Shown here: positions 8,860-19,211 of the stretch, piece after piece
Layout of the letters: each line of letters begins with the position of its first letter
Numbering within the stretch: position 1 is the stretch's first letter
Origin: Cellulomonas hominis
GTDB lineage: Bacteria; Actinomycetota; Actinomycetes; Actinomycetales; Cellulomonadaceae
Reading direction: 5' to 3'
DNA length: 64,000 nt
Assembly: GCF_901521055.1 (NCBI RefSeq)
Contig: NZ_CABEGA010000014.1
Span: 1-64,000, forward strand
Made by a program: the position numbers and the translations under genes
Notes under the pieces: model-generated
Told to the model about the DNA's origin: nothing
Database searches by the model: none
What the model saw: the letters and a program-made list of their open reading frames with translations, nothing else

Positions 8860-8968
8860 CCCGCGACGGCCCCGCCCGGGGTCCCGCTGGTACCGACGTC
8901 CTGCTCGCGGTGCCGCCGGACCTGGATACGGTGGCACCTGTTGGTTCTGCCTCCGAGAGGGACTTCCC

Positions 8969-10648
8969 GTGACTGCACCCGTCGACGCCACCACCACCGG
9001 CGCCTGGACCGCCCTGACCGCGCACCGCGACGCGCTCACCCCCGACCTGCGGGGCTGGTTCGACGCCGACCCGGAGCGCGCGACCCGCCTGACCCGCCAG
9101 GTCGGCGACCTGACCGTCGACCTGTCGAAGAACCTGGTCACCGACGAGACCCTGGAGCTGCTCACCCGGCTCGCCGCGGAGGTCGACCTCGGGGGCCGCC
9201 TCGCCGCGATGTTCGCCGGCGAGCACATCAACGTCACCGAGGACCGCGCCGTGCTGCACACGGCCCTGCGGCGCCCGTCCGACGCCGAGCCCGCCCTCGT
9301 GGTCGACGGCCAGGACGTCGACGCCGACGTGCAGGAGGTGCTGGCCAAGGTCGCCGCGTTCGCCGACAAGGTCCGCTCCGGCGAGTGGACCGGCGTCACC
9401 GGCGAGCGCGTCCGGACCGTCGTGAACATCGGCATCGGCGGCTCGGACCTCGGCCCGGTCATGGCGTACGAGGCGCTGAAGCCGTACGTGCAGGAGGGCC
9501 TCGAGGTCCGGTTCGTGTCGAACATCGACCCGACCGACATCGCCGAGAAGACGAAGGACCTGGACCCGGCGACGACGCTGTTCATCGTCGCGTCCAAGAC
9601 CTTCGGCACGCTCGAGACGCTGACCAACGCGCGGCTCGCCCGCGACTGGCTGTGGACGGGGCTGGTCGCCGCCGGCGCCATCGAGGACACCGAGGAGGCC
9701 CGCACCGGCGCCGTCGCGAAGCACTTCGTCGCCGTGTCGACCGCGCTCGACAAGGTGGCCGCGTTCGGCATCGACCCCGAGAACGCCTTCGGGTTCTGGG
9801 ACTGGGTCGGCGGCCGCTACTCCGTCGACTCGGCCATCGGCACCTCGCTGGCCGTGGCGATCGGCCCGGACGCGTTCGGTGAGCTGCTCGAGGGGTTCCA
9901 CGCCGTCGACGAGCACGTCCGCACCACCCCGTTCGACCAGAACGTCCCGGTGCTGATGGGCCTGCTCAACGTCTGGTACGTCAACTTCCTGGACGCGCAC
10001 ACCCACGCGGTGCTGCCCTACGCCCAGTACCTGCACCGGTTCCCGGCGTACCTGCAGCAGCTGACGATGGAGTCGAACGGCAAGTCGGTCCGCTGGGACG
10101 GCTCCCCCGTCACCACGCAGACCGGCGAGGTGTTCTGGGGCGAGCCCGGCACGAACGGCCAGCACGCGTTCTACCAGCTCATCCACCAGGGCACGCGGCT
10201 GATCCCGGCGGACTTCATCGCGGTGGCCAACCCGGCGCACCCGCTGAAGGACGGCGACACCGACGTGCACGCGCTGTTCCTGGCGAACTTCTTCGCGCAG
10301 ACCAAGGCGCTCGCGTTCGGCAAGACCGCCGACGAGGTCCGCGCCGAGGGCACCGCGGAGGCGGTCGTCCCGGCCCGCGTGTTCAGCGGCAACCGCCCGA
10401 CCACGTCGATCCTGGCCCCGGCGCTCACGCCGTCGGTGCTCGGCCAGCTCATCGCGCTGTACGAGCACATCACGTTCGTCGAGGGCGTGGTCTGGGGCAT
10501 CGACTCGTTCGACCAGTGGGGCGTCGAGCTGGGCAAGAAGCTGGCCCTCGAGATCGCCCCGGCCGTCGAGGGCGACACCGACGCGCTCGCCGGGCAGGAC
10601 CCGTCGACCCGCGCGCTGATCGCGCGGTACCTGGAGCTGCGCGACTGA
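8969..10648 (+). CDS. pgi: Glucose-6-phosphate isomerase
   Basis: 559 residues, normal for bacterial Pgi. It interconverts glucose-6-phosphate and fructose-6-phosphate in glycolysis and gluconeogenesis. Conserved segments include [20 protein letters not shown] (~150), [15 protein letters not shown] (phosphate loop), [16 protein letters not shown] and the C-terminal [13 protein letters not shown]. The GTG at 8969 follows GAGAGG by ~8 nt and gives the family N-terminus, whereas the longer open frame overlaps the LLM gene. It is monocistronic and ends at a strong hairpin shared with rsmE. Confidence 0.97.
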   Translation: MTAPVDATTTGAWTALTAHRDALTPDLRGWFDADPERATRLTRQVGDLTVDLSKNLVTDETLELLTRLAAEVDLGGRLAAMFAGEHINVTEDRAVLHTALRRPSDAEPALVVDGQDVDADVQEVLAKVAAFADKVRSGEWTGVTGERVRTVVNIGIGGSDLGPVMAYEALKPYVQEGLEVRFVSNIDPTDIAEKTKDLDPATTLFIVASKTFGTLETLTNARLARDWLWTGLVAAGAIEDTEEARTGAVAKHFVAVSTALDKVAAFGIDPENAFGFWDWVGGRYSVDSAIGTSLAVAIGPDAFGELLEGFHAVDEHVRTTPFDQNVPVLMGLLNVWYVNFLDAHTHAVLPYAQYLHRFPAYLQQLTMESNGKSVRWDGSPVTTQTGEVFWGEPGTNGQHAFYQLIHQGTRLIPADFIAVANPAHPLKDGDTDVHALFLANFFAQTKALAFGKTADEVRAEGTAEAVVPARVFSGNRPTTSILAPALTPSVLGQLIALYEHITFVEGVVWGIDSFDQWGVELGKKLALEIAPAVEGDTDALAGQDPSTRALIARYLELRD

Positions 10649-10669
10649 CCTCGCACGAGCGGCACGCGC

Positions 10670-10704
10670 GGAGGCCCGCACGACCAGCCGGTCGTGCGGG
10701 CCTC
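10670..10704. terminator. Bidirectional hairpin between pgi and rsmE
   Basis: Arms 10671-10684 and 10691-10704 form a perfect 14-bp stem (15 with C10685-G10690), loop AGCC. It lies between two converging genes, so it probably terminates pgi and may also act for rsmE transcripts. No T-run, as is common in actinobacteria. Confidence 0.8.
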
Positions 10705-10756
10705 TGCGTGTCCCGGGCCTGTGCGTCCGACGGGGCCTGCGTGTCCGGTGCGGGCG

Positions 10757-11524
10757 TCAGGCCCAGCGACCGAGCCGCTCCGCCAGCAGCGCGAGCGCCA
10801 CGGGCCCCGCGGTGGACGTCCGCAGGACGTGGGGGCCGAGACGCACCGTGACCGCCCCCGCATCGACCAGGGCGTCCACCTCGCGGGCGGAGATCCCGCC
10901 CTCGGGGCCGACGACCACCAGGACCTCGGCCGCCGTGCCCGGCGCGGGCAGCGACGCCTCGGCGAGCGGGGCGGTCGCCTCCTCGTGCAGCACGAGCACC
11001 GCGCCGCCCGCCTCGACCACCTCGCGGGCCCGCCGGACCAGCGCGCCCCCGTCCGCCGCGAGCGCCACGTCCGGGACGTACGCGCGCCGCGCCTGCTTGG
11101 CGGCGGTCCGGACGGTGCCGAGCCAGCGCGCGCGGCTCTTCGCCGCCCGGTCGCCCCGCCACACGACGATCGACCGCTCGGCCTGCCACGGGAGGATGCC
11201 GTCGGCGCCGACCTCGGTGGCCGCCTCGATCGCGAGCTCGTCGCGGTCACCCTTCGCGAGCGCCTGGACCAGCACCAGCCGCGGGGCGGGAGCCGGCTCG
11301 ACGACCACCTCGCGGACGCGCAGGTGCACGCCCTCCGGCCCGACGGTGTCGACCTCGCCGACCAGCCGGGTGCCGGCGCAGTCGACCACGTCGACCCGCT
11401 CCCCCGGCGCCCGGCGCTGCACGACGCCCGCGTGCCGGCCCTCGGTGCCGTCCAGCAGGTAGGTGCTGCCGGCCGCGAGCGCGCCGAGGCTGCCCGGCTC
11501 GGCCAGGAAGACCGGTGCCGTCAC
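10757..11524 (-). CDS. rsmE: 16S rRNA (uracil1498-N3)-methyltransferase
   Basis: 255 residues. It methylates U1498 of 16S rRNA in the 30S subunit using SAM. An N-terminal PUA-like domain (~1-75) is followed by the SPOUT domain with its trefoil knot motifs VLVVVGPEGGIS (~190) and VRLGPHVLRTSTAGPVALA (~225). The GTG start is 2 nt after the dnaJ stop, so it is co-transcribed with hrcA-dnaJ, a conserved actinobacterial order. Confidence 0.95.
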   Translation of the reverse strand: MTAPVFLAEPGSLGALAAGSTYLLDGTEGRHAGVVQRRAPGERVDVVDCAGTRLVGEVDTVGPEGVHLRVREVVVEPAPAPRLVLVQALAKGDRDELAIEAATEVGADGILPWQAERSIVVWRGDRAAKSRARWLGTVRTAAKQARRAYVPDVALAADGGALVRRAREVVEAGGAVLVLHEEATAPLAEASLPAPGTAAEVLVVVGPEGGISAREVDALVDAGAVTVRLGPHVLRTSTAGPVALALLAERLGRWA

Positions 11525-11526
11525 GC

Positions 11527-12654
11527 TCAGCGCCCGGAGAGCTTGTCGCGCAGCTTGGCGAACACGCCGCCGTTCGACGCGGACAGGCGGGCCTCGGGGC
11601 GCTCCTCGCCGCGCAGGCCGGCGAGCTGCCGGAGCAGCTCCGCCTGCTGGTCGTCCAGCGCGGTCGGGACCTGGACGTCGACGTGCACGTGCAGGTCGCC
11701 GCGGCCGCCGGCGTGCAGGTGCCCCACGCCGAGGCCGCGCAGCGTGACGACCTGAGCCGGCTGGGTGCCGGGACGCAGGTCGACCTCCTGCGGGCCGTCG
11801 AGGGTGTCGAGCGTCAGCACGGTGCCCAGGGCGGCGGCGGTCATCGGCACGTGCAGGGTGCAGTGCAGGTCGTCGCCCTCGCGCAGGAACGTGTCGTGCT
11901 TGCGCTCCCGGATCTCCAGGTAGACGTCGCCGGCCGGGCCGCCGGCGGGGCCGACCTCGCCCTGCGCGGTGAGCTTGATCCGGGTGCCCGTGTCGACGCC
12001 GGCGGGGACGTCGACCTCGAGGACGCGGCGGGACCGGACGCGGCCCTCGCCGGCGCACTCGGTGCACGGCTCGGGGATGACGGTGCCGAACCCGTGGCAC
12101 GCGGCGCACGGCTGCGACGTCATGACCTGGCCGAGGAACGACCGGGCGACCCGCTGGACCGTGCCGCGGCCGCCGCAGACGTCGCAGGTGCGCGGCGACG
12201 TGCCGGGGCGGCAGCAGCTGCCGTCGCACGTGGGGCAGACGACGGCGGTCTCGACCGGGACCTCGCGGTGCGTGCCGAAGGTCGCCTCCGCCAGGTCGAT
12301 GTCGAGCCGCACCAGGGCGTCCTGGCCGCGGCGGGCGCGCGGGATCGGGCCCCGCTGCGCGCCCGCGCCCGCGGCGGCGCCGAAGAACGTCTCGAAGATG
12401 TCCTGGAAGCCGAAGCCCCCGCCCATGCCGCCGCCGGGGGACGACGGGTCGGCGCCCATGTCGTACATCCGGCGCTTCTCCGGGTTCGACAGGACGTCGT
12501 AGGCGCGGGACACGTCCTTGAACCGGTCCTCGGACGCCGCGTCCGCCCCGGCCACGTCGGGGTGCAGCTCCCGGGCCAGCCGGCGGTACGCCTTCTTGAT
12601 CTGCTCGGGCGAGGCGTCGCGGTCGACGCCCAGCACCTCGTAGTAGTCGCTCAC
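11527..12654 (-). CDS. dnaJ: Chaperone protein DnaJ (DnaJ2 type)
   Basis: 375 residues. A J domain (1-70) carries the HPD motif in ARELHPDVAG. A Gly/Phe-rich linker (GGGMGGGFGFQDIFETFFG) is followed by a zinc-binding domain with four Cys pairs (~145-215), then the two substrate-binding beta domains. It partners DnaK and GrpE, which are not in this window. The first zinc motif reads CPTCDGSC, where the family consensus CxxCxGxG has Gly in the last position, a small departure. The gene sits between hrcA and rsmE and is probably heat-inducible through the CIRCE site upstream of hrcA. Confidence 0.96.
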   Translation of the reverse strand: MSDYYEVLGVDRDASPEQIKKAYRRLARELHPDVAGADAASEDRFKDVSRAYDVLSNPEKRRMYDMGADPSSPGGGMGGGFGFQDIFETFFGAAAGAGAQRGPIPRARRGQDALVRLDIDLAEATFGTHREVPVETAVVCPTCDGSCCRPGTSPRTCDVCGGRGTVQRVARSFLGQVMTSQPCAACHGFGTVIPEPCTECAGEGRVRSRRVLEVDVPAGVDTGTRIKLTAQGEVGPAGGPAGDVYLEIRERKHDTFLREGDDLHCTLHVPMTAAALGTVLTLDTLDGPQEVDLRPGTQPAQVVTLRGLGVGHLHAGGRGDLHVHVDVQVPTALDDQQAELLRQLAGLRGEERPEARLSASNGGVFAKLRDKLSGR

Positions 12655-12746
12655 TCGTCACTTCTTCCTGCGGGTCGGTCGCACGCGTCGACGCGGGTCG
12701 GTGGCACCGGCGCGCGGCCGGGCGGGGGCTGGGTGCCGGTCGGGGG

Positions 12747-13778
12747 TCACCCGGCGAGGATCCGGGACAGGTAGCGGGCGACGGCGCGGACCGTCGCGAT
12801 GGTGCCCGGGTAGTCCATGCGCAGCGGCCCGACGGACCCGATCCGGGCGACGGACGAGCCGCCCCCGTCCGGGCCGCCGTAGCCGGTGGTCACGAAGCTG
12901 GTCTCCACGAGGCCCTCGTGCTGGGTCTCGCGGCCGATGCGGACCGACACGGCGGCCTCGTCCTCGGCCATCTCGGTCAGCAGCCGCAGCAGGACGACCT
13001 GCTCCTCGAGCGCCTCCAGCACCGGGCTGACGTTCCGGGCGAAGTCGGCGCCGCCGCCCCGCACCAGGTTCGCGGTGCCGGCGAGGACGACGCGCTCCTC
13101 GCTCTCCCGGGCCAGGGTGTCCTCCACCACGCCGACGACCGCGCGCACCAGCGCGGCGTCCCCCGGCGCGAACACGTCCGCGAGCCCCGCGAGCACCTGG
13201 TCGAGCTCGGCCAGGCGGCGGCCGGTGGCCATGACGTTCAGCTGGGCGCGCAGCCGGGCGACGACCATCGCGTCGAGCGGCTCCGTGAGCTCGAGGGTGC
13301 GCTGCTCGACCCGGCCGTGGTCGGTGATGATGACGACGAGCAGGTGCCGCTCCCCCACGGGGACGAGCTCGACGTGCCGCAGGGCCGTCCGCCGCAGCGA
13401 CGGGTACTGCACGACGGCGACCTGGTGGGTGAGCTGCGCGAGCAGCCGCACGGCCCGGTCGACCACGTCGTCCAGGTCGGCGGCGTCCTCCATGAAGGTC
13501 TCGATGGCGCGGCGCTCGGGGGCGGACAGCGGCTTGACCGTCGCGAGCCGGTCGACGAAGAGCCGGTAGCCCTTGTCGGTCGGCACGCGGCCGGCCGAGG
13601 TGTGCGGCTGCACGATGTAGCCGGACTCCTCCAGCGCCGCCATGTCGTTGCGGATGGTCGCCGGCGAGACGCCGAGCGAGTGCCGCTCGACCAGCGCCCG
13701 CGAGCCCACCGGCTCACGGGTGGCGACGTAGTCCTCGACGATCGCGCGCAGCACGTCCAGCCTGCGGTCCTCGCTCAT
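12747..13778 (-). CDS. hrcA: Heat-inducible transcriptional repressor HrcA
   Basis: 343 residues, full family length. The N-terminal winged helix (~1-75) contains [20 protein letters not shown] and [20 protein letters not shown], both diagnostic. The GAF-like and insertion domains follow. HrcA binds CIRCE operators and represses heat-shock genes, with GroEL modulating its activity in known systems. The ATG at 13778 is preceded by GGGAGGT. A near-consensus CIRCE lies 58-84 nt upstream, so the hrcA-dnaJ-rsmE operon is autoregulated. Confidence 0.97.
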   Translation of the reverse strand: MSEDRRLDVLRAIVEDYVATREPVGSRALVERHSLGVSPATIRNDMAALEESGYIVQPHTSAGRVPTDKGYRLFVDRLATVKPLSAPERRAIETFMEDAADLDDVVDRAVRLLAQLTHQVAVVQYPSLRRTALRHVELVPVGERHLLVVIITDHGRVEQRTLELTEPLDAMVVARLRAQLNVMATGRRLAELDQVLAGLADVFAPGDAALVRAVVGVVEDTLARESEERVVLAGTANLVRGGGADFARNVSPVLEALEEQVVLLRLLTEMAEDEAAVSVRIGRETQHEGLVETSFVTTGYGGPDGGGSSVARIGSVGPLRMDYPGTIATVRAVARYLSRILAG

Positions 13779-13835
13779 CGCACCTCCCGACGGCCCGACC
13801 CGGTGCCTCGGACACGGCCCTGAGCGGCCGTCCGG

Positions 13836-13862
13836 GTAGCACTCACCTGTCCCGAGTGCCAA
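13836..13862. promoter_or_regulatory. CIRCE operator for HrcA
   Basis: GTAGCACTC (13836-13844), 9-nt spacer, GAGTGCCAA (13854-13862). Each arm differs at one base from the consensus TTAGCACTC-N9-GAGTGCTAA. It lies between the efflux-pump stop and the hrcA start, in the expected promoter position for hrcA-dnaJ-rsmE. Confidence 0.92.
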
Positions 13863-13864
13863 TT

Positions 13865-15421
13865 CTACTCGGCCGTGGAAGCCCTCGCCGCGTCCCGCCG
13901 CCGCGCGACGAGGTCGGCGACGCCCACGACGAGCGCCACGGCGACGAGAGCCACCGTGATCAGCAGCGCGCGGCCCGCCGCCACGGACCCCTCGACCCCC
14001 GACGCGAGCGCCGAGTAGTAGGTGGACAGCGCCACGGCGACGCCCAGCGCGCTGCCCACGCGCTGGCCCACCTGCAGCATGCTCCCCGCGACGCCCGCGC
14101 GGTCCAGCGGCACCCGCGCCAGCGTCAGGGTCTGGTTCGGGGCGATGACCAGGCCGCTGCCCGCACCGGCGACCATCTGCGTGGCCGCGACCGCGAACGC
14201 CACCGCCGGCGGGTCGACCAGCCGGATCATCAGGTCGGTGCCGACCAGCCCGGCCAGCACCAGGACGAGGCCCACCACCACCAGGCCGCGGCCCCGCTCC
14301 GCCACCAGCCGCCCCGACTGCTGCGCGGCGACCGCCGAGGCGATGGCGAACGGCATGCCCACCAGGCCCGCCTGCAGCGGCGTGAACCCGGCGATCTGCT
14401 GCAGGTACAGCGTCGTCACCAGGAACACGGCGGTGAACCCCGCGAAGTACGCCATGCCGAGCAGGGCGCCGTTCCGGAAGGCCGGCTCCCCGTACACCCG
14501 GGGGTCGAGCACCGCCGCGCCCGTGCTCCGCTGGTACCGCCGCTCCCACAGCACGGTCGTCACCGCGAGCACCGCCGCGACCGCGAGCCACCACCAGCGG
14601 GCCGGGTCGTCCCCGTCCCCGCCCGTCGTCGTGACGAACGGCACCATCACGGCCGTGGTGGTCAGCGCCACGAGGGCCAGGCCGGGGATGTCGAGCCGGG
14701 GCCGGCCGTCGGGCCGCGCGATCCCCGGCGGCGCCCCGGCCGCGCGGCGCGGCAGGAACCGGACCGCCAGCGGCAGCACGACGGCGATGACCGGCACGTT
14801 GACGAAGAACACCCACCGCCAGCCGTGCTCCGCGCCGGCCACCTGGATGATCAGGCCGCCGAGCGCGGGGCCGATGGCCGTCGAGACGCCGATCGTCGCA
14901 CCGAAGTACCCGAACGCCTTCCCGCGCTCGTAGCCGGTGAACAGCTGCTGGATGGTGCCGACGACCTGCGGGTTGAGCAGGCCGGCGCTGGCGCCCTGGA
15001 GCAGGCGCATGACGGCCAGCATCTCGTCCGAGGTCGAGAGCCCCCCGCCCAGGCTGGTCAGCGCGAAGCCGGTCAGCCCGACCAGGAACAGCGCGCGCCG
15101 GCCCCGCGCGTCCCCGAGCCGCCCCGCCGGCACCAGCACCAGGCCGAACGCCAGCGTGTACCCGGCGACGATGAGCTGGAGCTGGCTCGCGCCCGCGTCG
15201 AGGCTGCGCTCGATGGACGGCAGGGCCACGTTGACGATCGAGACGTCCAGCATCGTGATGAAGCCGATCGCCAGGCAGACGGCGAGGGCGCGCCAGCGGT
15301 GCGGGTCGGGCTCGGGGCTCGGCTGCGGCGCGGGCTGCCGCCCGGCCTGCTGCCCGGGCTGCGGCGCGGGTTCCGGGGCGGGCTGCGGCGCGGACGGGCC
15401 GTGCGCGGGGGTGGACGTCAC
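13865..15421 (-). CDS. MFS drug-efflux transporter, DHA2 (EmrB/QacA) type
   Basis: 518 residues. After an unusually Pro/Gln/Ala-rich cytoplasmic N-terminus of ~40 residues come 14 predicted membrane segments, as in DHA2 proton-drug antiporters. Family motifs are [19 protein letters not shown] in helix 1, the loop [13 protein letters not shown], and motif C-like [17 protein letters not shown]. It probably exports cationic or hydrophobic compounds. Its stop ends 2 bases from the CIRCE element, so transcription of this gene runs toward hrcA. No regulator gene is adjacent. Confidence 0.88.
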   Translation of the reverse strand: MTSTPAHGPSAPQPAPEPAPQPGQQAGRQPAPQPSPEPDPHRWRALAVCLAIGFITMLDVSIVNVALPSIERSLDAGASQLQLIVAGYTLAFGLVLVPAGRLGDARGRRALFLVGLTGFALTSLGGGLSTSDEMLAVMRLLQGASAGLLNPQVVGTIQQLFTGYERGKAFGYFGATIGVSTAIGPALGGLIIQVAGAEHGWRWVFFVNVPVIAVVLPLAVRFLPRRAAGAPPGIARPDGRPRLDIPGLALVALTTTAVMVPFVTTTGGDGDDPARWWWLAVAAVLAVTTVLWERRYQRSTGAAVLDPRVYGEPAFRNGALLGMAYFAGFTAVFLVTTLYLQQIAGFTPLQAGLVGMPFAIASAVAAQQSGRLVAERGRGLVVVGLVLVLAGLVGTDLMIRLVDPPAVAFAVAATQMVAGAGSGLVIAPNQTLTLARVPLDRAGVAGSMLQVGQRVGSALGVAVALSTYYSALASGVEGSVAAGRALLITVALVAVALVVGVADLVARRRDAARASTAE

Positions 15422-15470
15422 CGTCGTGTCGTACCACGGCGGCGCGGGGTCGGCACCTAGGCTGCCGCGG

Positions 15471-16325
15471 GTGACCGACCGTTACGGACCCGACGTGCTC
15501 TCCGCGACGTCCGCCCGCACGCACCGCCGGCCGACCTCGACGCCCCTGCCCGCCGAGCGCGGGCTGGTCGTGGAGGAGGTCACCACCGGCTGGGTCGGTG
15601 CCGTCGTCCGGGTCGAGAAGTCCGGCGGCGAGCACGTGGTCGTCCTGGAGGACCGGCACGGCAGGACCCGCACGTTCCGGCTCGGGCCGGGGTTCTGGGT
15701 GGACGGCAAGCCGGTCGAGCTGACCGCGCCGAAGCCCGCGCCGGCGGCGACCGGGCCGCGTCGGACGGCGTCCGGGTCCCTCGCGGCCGCCGACCAGCGC
15801 GCCCGCGTCGCCATCGGCAGCCGCATCTGGGTCGAGGGCAAGCACGACGCCGAGCTGGTCGAGAAGGTCTGGGGCGACGACCTGCGGGCCGAGGGCGTCG
15901 TCGTGGAGCTGCTGGACGGCGTCGACAACCTGGTCGACGCGCTGCGCGACTTCGCGCCGGGTCCGGGTCGCCGCGTCGGCGTGCTCGTGGACCACCTGGT
16001 GCCGGGGTCGAAGGAGCGGCGGATCGCCGACGAGGCGATGCGCAGCGTCCCCGCCGGCACCGTCCTCGTGCTCGGCCACCCGTACGTCGACGTCTGGCAG
16101 GCGGTCCGCCCGGAGCGCATCGGCCTGCGCGCGTGGCCGACGATCGAGCGCGGCACCGAGTGGAAGCGCGGCATCCTGCGCGAGCTCGGCTGGCCCGCCG
16201 ACGAGCAGGCCGACGTGGCCCGCGCCTGGCAGCGCATCCTGCGCAGCGTGCGGACCTACGCCGACCTCGAGCCGTCGCTCCTGGGCCGGGTCGAGGAACT
16301 CATCGACTTCGTCACCGCCCCCTGA
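15471..16325 (+). CDS. DUF3097 family protein
   Basis: 284 residues. It matches the actinobacterial DUF3097 family, of unknown function: an N-terminal small beta domain ([18 protein letters not shown]) and a Toprim-like segment beginning [20 protein letters not shown], followed by [14 protein letters not shown] and [11 protein letters not shown]. The Toprim resemblance (acidic residues after a beta strand) suggests nucleic-acid or nucleotide chemistry, but this is inference. The GTG at 15471 gives the usual N-terminus. It converges with the next gene; the two stop codons sit in a weak 7-bp hairpin (16320-16341). Confidence 0.85.
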   Translation: MTDRYGPDVLSATSARTHRRPTSTPLPAERGLVVEEVTTGWVGAVVRVEKSGGEHVVVLEDRHGRTRTFRLGPGFWVDGKPVELTAPKPAPAATGPRRTASGSLAAADQRARVAIGSRIWVEGKHDAELVEKVWGDDLRAEGVVVELLDGVDNLVDALRDFAPGPGRRVGVLVDHLVPGSKERRIADEAMRSVPAGTVLVLGHPYVDVWQAVRPERIGLRAWPTIERGTEWKRGILRELGWPADEQADVARAWQRILRSVRTYADLEPSLLGRVEELIDFVTAP

Positions 16326-16335
16326 CCCGTCGGCG

Positions 16336-17316
16336 TCAGGGCGCCACGGGCTCGTTCTGCACGCGGCGGTACACGTAGGTCGTCGCCAGGACGCCGACCG
16401 GGAACGACACGAGCTGCCCGACGCCGCACAGTGCGGAGCCGACCAGGTTCGCGGCGTAGACGCCGAGGAACAGCAGCGCGACCGTGCCCACGTTCCGGTT
16501 GACCAGCGTGAAGCTCGCCTTGATGGCGTCGACCGCGCCCACGCGCTTGTCGATGACGAAGAACAGGGCGAACTGGGCGAAGAACGCGAACACGAGGCCC
16601 GGCAGCACGAACAGCAGCGCCCCGATGCCCGTGCCGAGGCCGACCAGCAGCGCCGCGAGCACCACGGTCCCGAGGTTCTCGAACCGGAAGAACGTGCCGA
16701 AGTCCACGCGGCGGCCGTTCGCCACCTCCAGCGTCGCCCGGATGACCCCCGCCTGCATGAACGCGGACAGCAGCACGATGATCGCCAGGACCAGCAGGTA
16801 GCCGAAGGTCAGCGCGAAACCGGCACCGCTGTCGATCTCGCCCGTCACGGGGTCCGTGCTCGCCACCGCCCCGCCGACGAGGATCGAGAACGCGACGATC
16901 CCGATGAGCGTGATCACCGCGAGGTACGCCAGCACGCCCAGCACCATGGCGCCCCAGTGCTGGGTGAACTTCGTCCAGGCCCAGCCGAACCCGTCGCCGA
17001 CGACGGAGCCCGCGGTCGGCGGGTAGGGCTGCCCGGGGTAGGGCTGGCCGGCGACGGGCTGCGCGCCGTACGGCTGGCCGTAGCCGGGCGGGCCGGCCTG
17101 CGGCTGCTGCCCGTACCCGGGATGCTGGTACCCCGGCTGCTGCCCGTACCCCGGCTGCTGGTACCCCGGCTGCTGCCCGTACCCGGCGGCGCCCGGCGGC
17201 GGGTACCCGCCTGCGGGCGGCCCGTACCCGGGCGGCGGTGGTGCGGCCTGCCCGGACCCCTCCGGCGTCGTCGGCTCGTCGTCGCGCGGCGGCTGCGCGC
17301 CGGGGTTCTCGGTCAT
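16336..17316 (-). CDS. Integral membrane protein with Gly/Tyr/Gln/Pro-rich N-terminus
   Basis: 326 residues. Residues ~1-105 are low complexity, with imperfect repeats of the type [11 protein letters not shown] encoded by ~30-bp DNA repeats around 17100-17190. Residues ~110-320 contain about five or six membrane segments with conserved-looking loops ([17 protein letters not shown]), resembling the DUF975/glycerophosphoryl-phosphodiesterase-membrane-domain class of actinobacterial proteins. Function unknown. The tail may form a flexible or condensate-like cytoplasmic segment. Divergent from the DUF4870 gene. Confidence 0.8.
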   Translation of the reverse strand: MTENPGAQPPRDDEPTTPEGSGQAAPPPPGYGPPAGGYPPPGAAGYGQQPGYQQPGYGQQPGYQHPGYGQQPQAGPPGYGQPYGAQPVAGQPYPGQPYPPTAGSVVGDGFGWAWTKFTQHWGAMVLGVLAYLAVITLIGIVAFSILVGGAVASTDPVTGEIDSGAGFALTFGYLLVLAIIVLLSAFMQAGVIRATLEVANGRRVDFGTFFRFENLGTVVLAALLVGLGTGIGALLFVLPGLVFAFFAQFALFFVIDKRVGAVDAIKASFTLVNRNVGTVALLFLGVYAANLVGSALCGVGQLVSFPVGVLATTYVYRRVQNEPVAP

Positions 17317-17474
17317 CGGGGCCTCCTGGTCGGACGACGATCGTCCGTCGCGCCAGCGAACCGAAGGCGGCCGCCGCGTGTCAAGGAGGTCCGTTCTCGG
17401 GATATCGGGACGAATCGGCCGGTCATGCCGCTACGCTTCGACCCGCCGTAGCCACGACACCGTCAAGGAGAGCC

Positions 17475-17846
17475 ATGTCCTACGCCCCGCAGCCGCCCGT
17501 CGCCGGCCAGCCCCCGCTGCGCCCCGACGAGGAGCGCACCTGGGCCCTGCTCGCCCACCTCGGCGGCATCCTGTTCGGCTTCATCCCGGCCCTCGTGGTG
17601 TGGCTGGTCTTCAAGGGACGCGGTCAGTTCCTGGAGGACCAGGCCAAGGAGGCCCTCAACTTCCAGATCACGCTGATCTTCGCGTACATCGCCGCGAGCA
17701 TCCTCACCGCCATCACGTTCGGCATCGCGTCGCCGCTGCTGTTCCTGGTGTGGATCGCGAGCATCGTGTTCGGCATCCTGGCGGCCGTCGCGGTCAACAA
17801 GGGCCAGTGGTACCGCTACCCGGTGACGATCCGCCTGGTCAAGTGA
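17475..17846 (+). CDS. DUF4870 domain membrane protein
   Basis: 123 residues. The pattern ERTWALLAHLGGILFGFIPALVVWL, FLEDQAKEALNFQI and a final WYRYPVTIRLVK is typical of the DUF4870 (Tic20-like) family with three or four membrane helices. The function is not established. The ATG at 17475 follows AAGGAG by a good spacing. The transcript ends at a large hairpin (17873-17930). Confidence 0.88.
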   Translation: MSYAPQPPVAGQPPLRPDEERTWALLAHLGGILFGFIPALVVWLVFKGRGQFLEDQAKEALNFQITLIFAYIAASILTAITFGIASPLLFLVWIASIVFGILAAVAVNKGQWYRYPVTIRLVK

Positions 17847-17872
17847 TGCCCGTGCGCTGACGCGCACCTCGT

Positions 17873-17930
17873 CGAGAGGGCAGCAGACGCTGCTCCCGGG
17901 CCCCGGGAGACGGCGTCTGCTGCCCTCTCG
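17873..17930. terminator. Compound hairpin between DUF4870 gene and hemW
   Basis: A perfect 17-bp stem (arms 17873-17889 and 17914-17930). Its 24-nt loop contains a second palindrome, CTCCCGGG/CCCGGGAG. It sits between two converging genes and most likely acts as a bidirectional terminator. Confidence 0.8.
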
Positions 17931-17966
17931 GCGTCTGGAGCGGCCGAGCGGGCGAGCGGGCGCGGG

Positions 17967-19211
17967 TCAGTCCGCGAGGGTGCGGACGACCGCGTCGGCC
18001 AGGAGGCGGCCGCGGCGGGTCAGGCGGACGCGCGGGCCCGGGACGTCGCCGTGGCCCAGGGCCGCGCGACCGTCGACGAGGCCGTCGGCCACGAGGGTGC
18101 CGACCGCGGTGCGGGCGCGCGGGCTGAGCGCGTCGAGCGGCAGCCCCTCGTCGAGCCGCACGCCGAGCATCACGCGCTCCAGGCGCGCCGAGGAGTCCTC
18201 GACGGTCTCCCGTCCCGCCGCCGGGCTCAGGCCCTCCGCGAGCCGCGCGGCGTAGGCCCGCGGGTGCTTGACGTTCCACCACCGGACGCCGCCCACGTGG
18301 CTGTGCGCGCCGGGGCCGACGCCCCACCAGTCGTCGTTCCGCCAGTACGCGAGGTTGTGCCGGCAGGCGTCCGCGGGGGTGCGGGCCCAGTTGCTCACCT
18401 CGTACCAGCTCAGGCCGGCCGCCGTGAGCAGGTCGTCGGCGAGCTCGTACTTCGCGGCCTGGTCGTCCTCGTCCGGCAGGGTCAGCAGGCCCCGCTTCAC
18501 CTGCACGGCCATCTTGGTGCCCTGCTCGACCACCAGCGCGTAGGCGGACACGTGGTCGACGCCCGTCGCGAGCGCGGTCTCCAACGACGCCCGCCAGTCC
18601 GCGAGCGACTCCCCCGGCGTCCCGTAGATGAGGTCCAGCGAGACCGCGAGGCCGGCGTCGCGCGCCCACCGCACGACGTCGGGGATCCGGCGCGGGTCGT
18701 GGGTGCGCTCCAGGGTGGCCAGCACGTGCGGGACGGCGGACTGCATGCCGAACGACACCCGCGTGAACCCGCCGCGCGCCAGCTCCGCGAGCGACTCCGG
18801 GGTCACCGAGTCGGGGTTCGCCTCGGTGGTGACCTCCGCGTCGGGCGCGAGCCCCCAGGTGCCGCGCACCCCGTCGAGCATCCGGACCAGGTCCCCGGCA
18901 GGCAGGACCGTCGGGGTGCCGCCGCCGACGAACACGGTGGACGCCGCGCGCTCCGGCAGCCCCGCGGCGCGCAGCACGCGGCCGCCCAGCGCGATCTCCG
19001 CGAGGGCCGTGTCCGCGTACGCCACCTGGGACGCGCCGCCGCCGAGCTCCGTGGCGGTGTACGTGTTGAAGTCGCAGTACCCGCAGCGCACCGTGCAGAA
19101 CGGCACGTGCAGGTACACGCCGAAGCCGCGGGCCTCGGCGCCGTCCCGCACCGAGGCCGGGAGGGCGCCGTCCGCCGGAGCGGCGTCGCCGTCCGGGAGC
19201 GCGGGGCTCAC
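17967..19211 (-). CDS. hemW: Radical SAM heme chaperone HemW
   Basis: 414 residues. The radical-SAM cluster motif is CTVRCGYC (CxxxCxxC) within [19 protein letters not shown] (~40). [17 protein letters not shown] follows, and the HemW heme-binding signature HNLAYW occurs near residue 300. These separate it from true HemN, whose CxxxCxxCxC motif would need an extra Cys. It inserts heme into respiratory proteins. The GTG at 19211 overlaps the lepA stop by 4 nt (GTGA), so the two are translationally coupled, a conserved pairing. Confidence 0.95.
   Translation of the reverse strand: MSPALPDGDAAPADGALPASVRDGAEARGFGVYLHVPFCTVRCGYCDFNTYTATELGGGASQVAYADTALAEIALGGRVLRAAGLPERAASTVFVGGGTPTVLPAGDLVRMLDGVRGTWGLAPDAEVTTEANPDSVTPESLAELARGGFTRVSFGMQSAVPHVLATLERTHDPRRIPDVVRWARDAGLAVSLDLIYGTPGESLADWRASLETALATGVDHVSAYALVVEQGTKMAVQVKRGLLTLPDEDDQAAKYELADDLLTAAGLSWYEVSNWARTPADACRHNLAYWRNDDWWGVGPGAHSHVGGVRWWNVKHPRAYAARLAEGLSPAAGRETVEDSSARLERVMLGVRLDEGLPLDALSPRARTAVGTLVADGLVDGRAALGHGDVPGPRVRLTRRGRLLADAVVRTLAD

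Noticed and set aside
12747-16079. 1110-codon open frame joining hrcA with upstream sequence
   Set aside because: Only the 343-residue C-terminal part is HrcA. The rest lies over the efflux gene in another frame and is low-complexity Arg/Gly/Ala-rich translation. A good ATG with ribosome binding site exists at 13778.
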